15,546 bases of DNA from Candidatus Eiseniibacteriota bacterium (GTDB taxonomy: Bacteria > Eisenbacteria > RBG-16-71-46 > CAIMUX01 > WJJG01): assembly GCA_016867695.1 (NCBI GenBank), contig VGIY01000027.1:1-15546 (forward strand), read 5' to 3'. Under the pieces are notes generated by a model. The model was not told the DNA's origin, made no database searches, and worked only from the letters and a program-made list of their open reading frames with translations. Positions within the stretch are counted from its first letter, which is position 1. Each line of letters opens with the position of its first letter. A program made the translations under genes and the position numbers. Positions 12,446 to 15,546 of this stretch are shown piece by piece.

Positions 12446-13270
12446 TCAGCCCCGCGACAGGGCGAAGAGCGCAATGCTTCCCGCGGCGGCGACGCCGAGG
12501 GAATCCACCCCCTCCCGCATCGGAATCGTGACTTCCAGCCCGCAGATCGCCGCCACCTCCGGGGGCAGCCCTCGGCCCTCCGAGCCGAGGGCGAGGACGA
12601 TCCTGTCTCCGGCGAGGGCCCGCTCGGGGGGAACGCCCCCGTGGGGCACGAGGGCGATCGCCTGCAGGCCGTGCTTGCCGAGCCAGCCCCGCAGAGCCTC
12701 CGTCGGGACATCGGCGGCGACGGCGAGGTGCAGCAGCGTGCCGGCCGAGGCGCGCAGCGCCCGCGGGTGGTAGGGATCGACGGTCTCCGGGGCCGTGATC
12801 AGCGTGGGGCAGCCGAAGGCCCAGGCGCTGCGCGCCAGCGCGCCGAGGTTGAGCGGGTCCTGCAGTCCGGCCAGGACGAGCGCCGCCAGGCGCCCGCCCC
12901 CTGGGGTCGCCGGGGGAAGGGCCGTCACCGGGCGGCGGAACAGACCGAGGACCCCCTGGGGGGTCTGCGTGGGAGCGATGTCGTCGAGCACGCCGTCGGC
13001 TACCGAGACGAGCGGCCAGCCGCGGCGCTCGATCGCGGCCCGCAGCGCGCGCCCCGGCGGCGTGCGCTCGAGCCGCGGGGCGATCAGCACGGTCTCGGCT
13101 TCGTGGACCCCGCGCAGCGCCTCCTCGAGCAGGTGGATGCCGTCGAGGAGGAAGAGGCCCTCCCGCCGGCCGAGCTGGGGCCGGCGAACGAGCCTGCGCA
13201 GCCGCACGACGAGCGGATGGCGGCGCGAGGCGATCGGCCCGCCCGCCGCGCCGTCGGGATCGCCGTTCAT
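12446..13270 (-). CDS. TrmH/SpoU-family RNA 2'-O-ribose methyltransferase
   Basis: This 274-residue protein has the SpoU layout. An N-terminal RNA-binding region (about 12-115; EGLFLLDGIHLLEEAL, IAPTQTPQGVLGLF) precedes the trefoil-knot SAM domain. Motif 1 is LAGLQDPLNLGALARSAWAF (133-152, with Asn141 and the family's catalytic Arg at 147), motif 2 LALGSEGRGLPPEV (226-239) and motif 3 IPMREGVDSLGVAAAGSIAL (249-268). In motif 3 the nearly universal SLNV is SLGV, with Gly259 in place of Asn. The family methylates 23S rRNA or tRNA riboses; the target here cannot be told (RlmB-like 23S modification is typical for this architecture). The ATG overlaps the yqeY stop in an ATGA arrangement, so the two are translationally coupled, with yqeY upstream. 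Confidence 0.88.
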   Translation of the reverse strand: MNGDPDGAAGGPIASRRHPLVVRLRRLVRRPQLGRREGLFLLDGIHLLEEALRGVHEAETVLIAPRLERTPPGRALRAAIERRGWPLVSVADGVLDDIAPTQTPQGVLGLFRRPVTALPPATPGGGRLAALVLAGLQDPLNLGALARSAWAFGCPTLITAPETVDPYHPRALRASAGTLLHLAVAADVPTEALRGWLGKHGLQAIALVPHGGVPPERALAGDRIVLALGSEGRGLPPEVAAICGLEVTIPMREGVDSLGVAAAGSIALFALSRG

Positions 13271-13725
13271 CCGCCGAGCGCCTCCTGGACCATCCGCTTG
13301 ACGAGCGCCGGGTCGACCTCGCCCGGGTGCTCCTTGACGACGCGGCCGATCACCATCCCCGCCTTCTGCAGCGGGGGGCGGCCGAGCGCCTCGATGGCGC
13401 CGGCGACCAGCGCGCGCGTCGCCGTCTCGTCCAGGAAGCGGGGCAGGAAGGGCTCGAGGATGGCGATCTCGGCGCGCAACGCCTCGACGCGCGCGCGCCC
13501 GCTCTCGCCCCCCTTCTCGAACTCGGGGATCGACTTCTGCAGCTGCTTCACGTAGGCGGCGACGACGCGGCGGGCGTCGGCGTCGGAGATTTCGCCCTCG
13601 ACGCGCTGATCGATGACGTGCTGCTTGAGCCTCGCGCGGGCCATGCGCAGCGCCGCCAGGCGCGGTTCGTCGCGCGCCTTCATCGCCGCTTTCATCTGCT
13701 CCTCGATGTCGCCGTAGACGCTCAT
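13267..13725 (-). CDS. yqeY: YqeY-like GatB/YqeY-domain protein
   Basis: This 152-residue protein has the usual YqeY length and pattern: an N-terminal helix YGDIEEQMKAAMKARD, LAALRMARARLKQHVID, the VKQLQKSIPEFEKGGE helix, AEIAILEPFLPRFLDE and a C-terminal helical domain ending VKRMVQEALGG. The C-terminal domain is related to the tRNA-binding tail of GatB, the amidotransferase subunit that makes Gln-tRNA and Asn-tRNA; the role of free-standing YqeY is not established. The start at 13725 follows AGGGAGG at 7 bp; a longer frame to 13800 is rejected because it lacks a ribosome-binding site and family similarity. Its stop overlaps the SpoU methyltransferase start by 4 bp. Confidence 0.9.
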   Translation of the reverse strand: MSVYGDIEEQMKAAMKARDEPRLAALRMARARLKQHVIDQRVEGEISDADARRVVAAYVKQLQKSIPEFEKGGESGRARVEALRAEIAILEPFLPRFLDETATRALVAGAIEALGRPPLQKAGMVIGRVVKEHPGEVDPALVKRMVQEALGG

Positions 13726-13854
13726 CGTCAGGCCTCCCTTCGCCGCGAGATCGCCCGGTTCCGGCGTCGGCCGCGGGCGGACCTCGCCGGGGCCCGCCAC
13801 GGCCGCGGCAGGCCGGCCGGGGGAGGGAAGGAGTGTGCGTTCGCGCCGCCCGTC

Positions 13855-13863
13855 TGCTATCCT
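13855..13863 (+). promoter_or_regulatory. Extended -10 promoter element of the trans-sulfuration gene
   Basis: TGCTATCCT (13855-13863) repeats the extended -10 of the HU promoter (TGCTATCCA). No good -35 is found 17-18 bp upstream, as is common for TG-extended promoters. The transcript would start near 13870, about 42 nt before the ATG. Confidence 0.4.
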
Positions 13864-13911
13864 AGCGGGTCCTTTTCGCGATGCAATCTCATCTCCGGGG
13901 AGGGATCAGCG

Positions 13912-15093
13912 ATGTCATCCGGCCAGGGCGGCTTCATGACCAGGGCGCTGCACTCCGAGGGGCACGGCAAGCCCATGCACGCCCACTCGATGCCGATCTT
14001 CCAGACCTCGACCTTCGCCTTCGAGAGCCCCGAGCACGGCGCCGACCTCTTCGCCCGCCGGCGCACGGGCCACATCTACACGCGCATCGGCAATCCGACC
14101 GTCGAGGCCTTCGAGGCGGTCGTCGCCAATCTCGAGGGAGGAGAGGCGTCGGTGGCCTTCGCCTCCGGCCTGGCGGCGATCTTCGGCACGCTGATGTCCT
14201 CGCTCCAGGCGGGGGACCACGTGCTCTCCGGCGACACCCTCTACGGGCCGTCGCTCAATCAGATCGAGCGCACGCTCACCCGCTACGGGATCGAGGCCAC
14301 CTTCGTGGACACCTCCGACCCGGCGGCGGTCGAGCGCGGCCTGCGCGAGACCACGCGCGTCGTCTTCCTCGAGACCCCGGCCAACCCGACCTGCCGGATC
14401 ACCGAGATCCGCCGGGTCAGCGAACTGGCCAGGCGGGTCAAGGCGCTCGTGGTCGTCGACGCCACCTTCGCCACTCCCTGCTTCCTGCGCCCGCTCGAGT
14501 GGGGCGCCGACGTCTCGCTCCACAGCACGACGAAGTTCATCAACGGCCATGGCGACGCCGTCGGGGGCGTGGTCACGACGGCGGCCGCGCTCGCCGAGAG
14601 GATCCGCAAGTTCCGCACCGACACGGGGGCCTGCTGCTCGCCCTTCGACGCCTGGCTCAATCTCCGCGGGCTGCGCACGCTGGCGCTGCGCATGGAGCGC
14701 CACGACCGCAACGCGCTCGCCGTCGCTGGGTTCCTCGCCTCCCACCCCGGGGTGAGCCGCGTCCACTACCACGGGCTGCCCGGGGATCCGGGACACGCCG
14801 CGGCCCGCCGCGAGATGAGCGGCTTCGGGTCGACCTTCGCCTTCGAGATGGCGGGCGGGTACGAGTCGGCCAAGCGGCTGCTCGAGCGCATCCGCATGAT
14901 GACGCTGGCGGTGAGCCTGGGGACGCTCGACACGCTGATCCAGCACCCCGCCTCGATGACCCACGCCTCGATCTCCGAGGAAATGATGCGCCGCCAGGGG
15001 CTGACGCCCGGGATGGTGCGCATCCACGTCGGTCTCGAGGACGACGAGGACATCATCGAGGATCTCCGTCAGGCCCTGGAGGGCGTCCAGTAG
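13912..15093 (+). CDS. Cys/Met-metabolism PLP enzyme (methionine gamma-lyase / cystathionine gamma-synthase family)
   Basis: This 393-residue enzyme of the Cys/Met PLP family (fold type I) starts at ATG 13912 after GGGGAGGG. Visible signatures are YTRIGNPTVEAFE (Tyr56 and Arg58, which contact the PLP phosphate of the partner subunit), EGGEASVAFASGLAAI, GDTLYGP (Tyr111 stacks on the PLP ring), VVDATFATP (Asp183), the Schiff-base SLHSTTKFINGHGD (Lys208) and the closing SLGTLDTLIQHPASMTH and RIHVGLEDDEDI. The family makes or breaks C-gamma/C-beta bonds to sulfur in homoserine esters, cystathionine or methionine. The C-terminal block is closest to methionine gamma-lyases from memory, but the lyase's active-site Cys after YG is a Pro here (YGP), so synthase, lyase or sulfhydrylase activity cannot be fixed. 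It is transcribed alone from an extended -10 promoter. Confidence 0.9.
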   Translation: MSSGQGGFMTRALHSEGHGKPMHAHSMPIFQTSTFAFESPEHGADLFARRRTGHIYTRIGNPTVEAFEAVVANLEGGEASVAFASGLAAIFGTLMSSLQAGDHVLSGDTLYGPSLNQIERTLTRYGIEATFVDTSDPAAVERGLRETTRVVFLETPANPTCRITEIRRVSELARRVKALVVVDATFATPCFLRPLEWGADVSLHSTTKFINGHGDAVGGVVTTAAALAERIRKFRTDTGACCSPFDAWLNLRGLRTLALRMERHDRNALAVAGFLASHPGVSRVHYHGLPGDPGHAAARREMSGFGSTFAFEMAGGYESAKRLLERIRMMTLAVSLGTLDTLIQHPASMTHASISEEMMRRQGLTPGMVRIHVGLEDDEDIIEDLRQALEGVQ

Positions 15094-15116
15094 GGCGGCC
15101 TGTCCCTCCGTCGGGG

Positions 15117-15145
15117 TTGACCCGTTTCGGGACCTCCCGTAGGAT
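15117..15145 (+). promoter_or_regulatory. Promoter of the lysine-rich protein gene
   Basis: TTGACC (15117-15122), a 17-bp spacer and TAGGAT (15140-15145), the best match to the window's promoter consensus. The start site would be near 15152, giving a leader of about 64 nt before the ATG at 15216. The element starts 24 bp after the trans-sulfuration gene stop, making the downstream gene a separate unit. Confidence 0.6.
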
Positions 15146-15215
15146 CGGGCCCAGAAGCCGTTCCGGCGACAGGTGGCTGCCGTTCTCCGGGATCCGTCCG
15201 ACTCAGGAGACGCCG

Positions 15216-15546
15216 ATGCCAGGAGCCTCCAAGCCTTCCCCGGCGAAATCCAAGGGGCGCAACGCTCCGAAGGACACTGCAACCGTAAGCCGAGCAAAGA
15301 GTTCCGCTAGAGCGTCGCGACCGGCCGCCGCAGGTGCCGGTAAGCCCGGGAAGGGCCGATCCACGGGATCCTCGACCCGGCTGGCGAGTCCGCCGGCGAG
15401 GCGGGCCTCCGGGCCGGCCTGGTCCGTGCCCGTCGCGCGATCCAAGGCGGCGGCCGAGGGTTCACGCAAGGGATCTCCGCCGGGCAAAGCCAAAGACAAG
15501 GCCAGGACCAAGGCCAGGACCAAGGCCAGGACCAAGGCTGAGAAAA
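15216..15546 (+). CDS. Basic low-complexity N-terminus of an unidentified protein (3' end outside window)
   Basis: The ATG at 15216, preceded by CAGGAGACGCCG, opens a frame that stays open to the last base, 110 residues so far. It is an unstructured, highly basic stretch made mainly of Ala, Lys, Ser, Arg, Pro and Gly. My hand count gives 16 Lys and 13 Arg against 4 acidic residues, and no hydrophobic segment. Residues 95-110 are a tandem KART repeat followed by KAEK. A good promoter and ribosome-binding site argue that it is real. Codon use differs from the neighbours, with AAA, AGG, AGA, GCT and GGT appearing where neighbours use GC-ending synonyms. Such tails precede folded nucleic-acid-binding domains in several families (DksA/TraR zinc fingers, sigma factors, Rho, H1-like proteins), but the identifying domain would lie beyond 15546, so I do not name it. 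Confidence 0.65.
   Translation, partial: MPGASKPSPAKSKGRNAPKDTATVSRAKSSARASRPAAAGAGKPGKGRSTGSSTRLASPPARRASGPAWSVPVARSKAAAEGSRKGSPPGKAKDKARTKARTKARTKAEK
15498..15539 (+). repeat. 12-bp tandem repeat encoding KART
   Basis: AAGGCCAGGACC is repeated exactly at 15498-15509, 15510-15521 and 15522-15533, then begins again as AAGGCT. A more diverged copy seems to precede it. The array is in frame with the basic protein and would vary in copy number by whole four-residue steps. Confidence 0.85.

Overview
This is a GC-rich bacterial chromosomal segment carrying twelve protein genes (two cut by the window ends) and two tRNA genes. No insertion sequence, prophage or CRISPR array was seen. Two unrelated exported proteins end in the same FlgD-like/secretion-tag beta domain. 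Together with a large gingipain-type (C25) peptidase with FN3 and FG-GAP modules, this is typical of uncultured FCB-group lineages (Eisenbacteria/Krumholzibacteria-like). That placement is an inference from protein architecture and GC content, not a marker-gene result.

Layout. At the left edge, the C-terminal part of a MurG/GT-B glycosyltransferase (1-636, +) converges on a two-gene minus-strand unit (750-2988). That unit holds a Tat-exported HisC-like aminotransferase with a C-terminal FlgD-like domain, then a UbiE/MenG quinone methyltransferase. A 473-bp divergent intergenic region (2989-3461) holds three degenerate copies of a direct repeat between two outward-facing promoters. Next come a secreted protein of unknown function with eight mature-region cysteines (3462-4451, +) and, convergent to it across a perfect 15-bp hairpin, a HU-family nucleoid protein (4557-4859, -). 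A second divergent promoter region leads to a 1,768-residue secreted C25 peptidase (5099-10405, +).

The right half starts with tRNA-Gln(CTG) and tRNA-Glu(CTC), closed by a clear hairpin terminator. Two adjacent membrane-anchored coiled-coil proteins follow (10795-12435, +); the second has a beta-rich C-terminus, and I do not recognise either family. Converging on them is a translationally coupled pair, YqeY and a TrmH/SpoU RNA 2'-O-methyltransferase (12446-13725, -). A cystathionine gamma-synthase/methionine gamma-lyase-family enzyme (13912-15093, +) follows, and then a strongly basic, repeat-containing N-terminus of an unidentified protein that runs off the right edge (15216-15546, +).

Most of the genes fall into small independent units rather than one pathway. 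Two themes recur. One is the cell envelope and secretion: two FlgD-tagged exported enzymes, one Sec-exported cysteine-rich protein and two single-pass coiled-coil proteins. The other is a readable promoter grammar: TTGAC-like -35, 17-18 bp spacer, TAGnnT or TGC-extended TATCCW -10. I found no self-contained novel defence or mobile system. The most unusual items are the Tat-exported aminotransferase with the secretion-tag domain, the repeat-bearing intergenic region upstream of it, and the unassigned two-gene coiled-coil membrane module.
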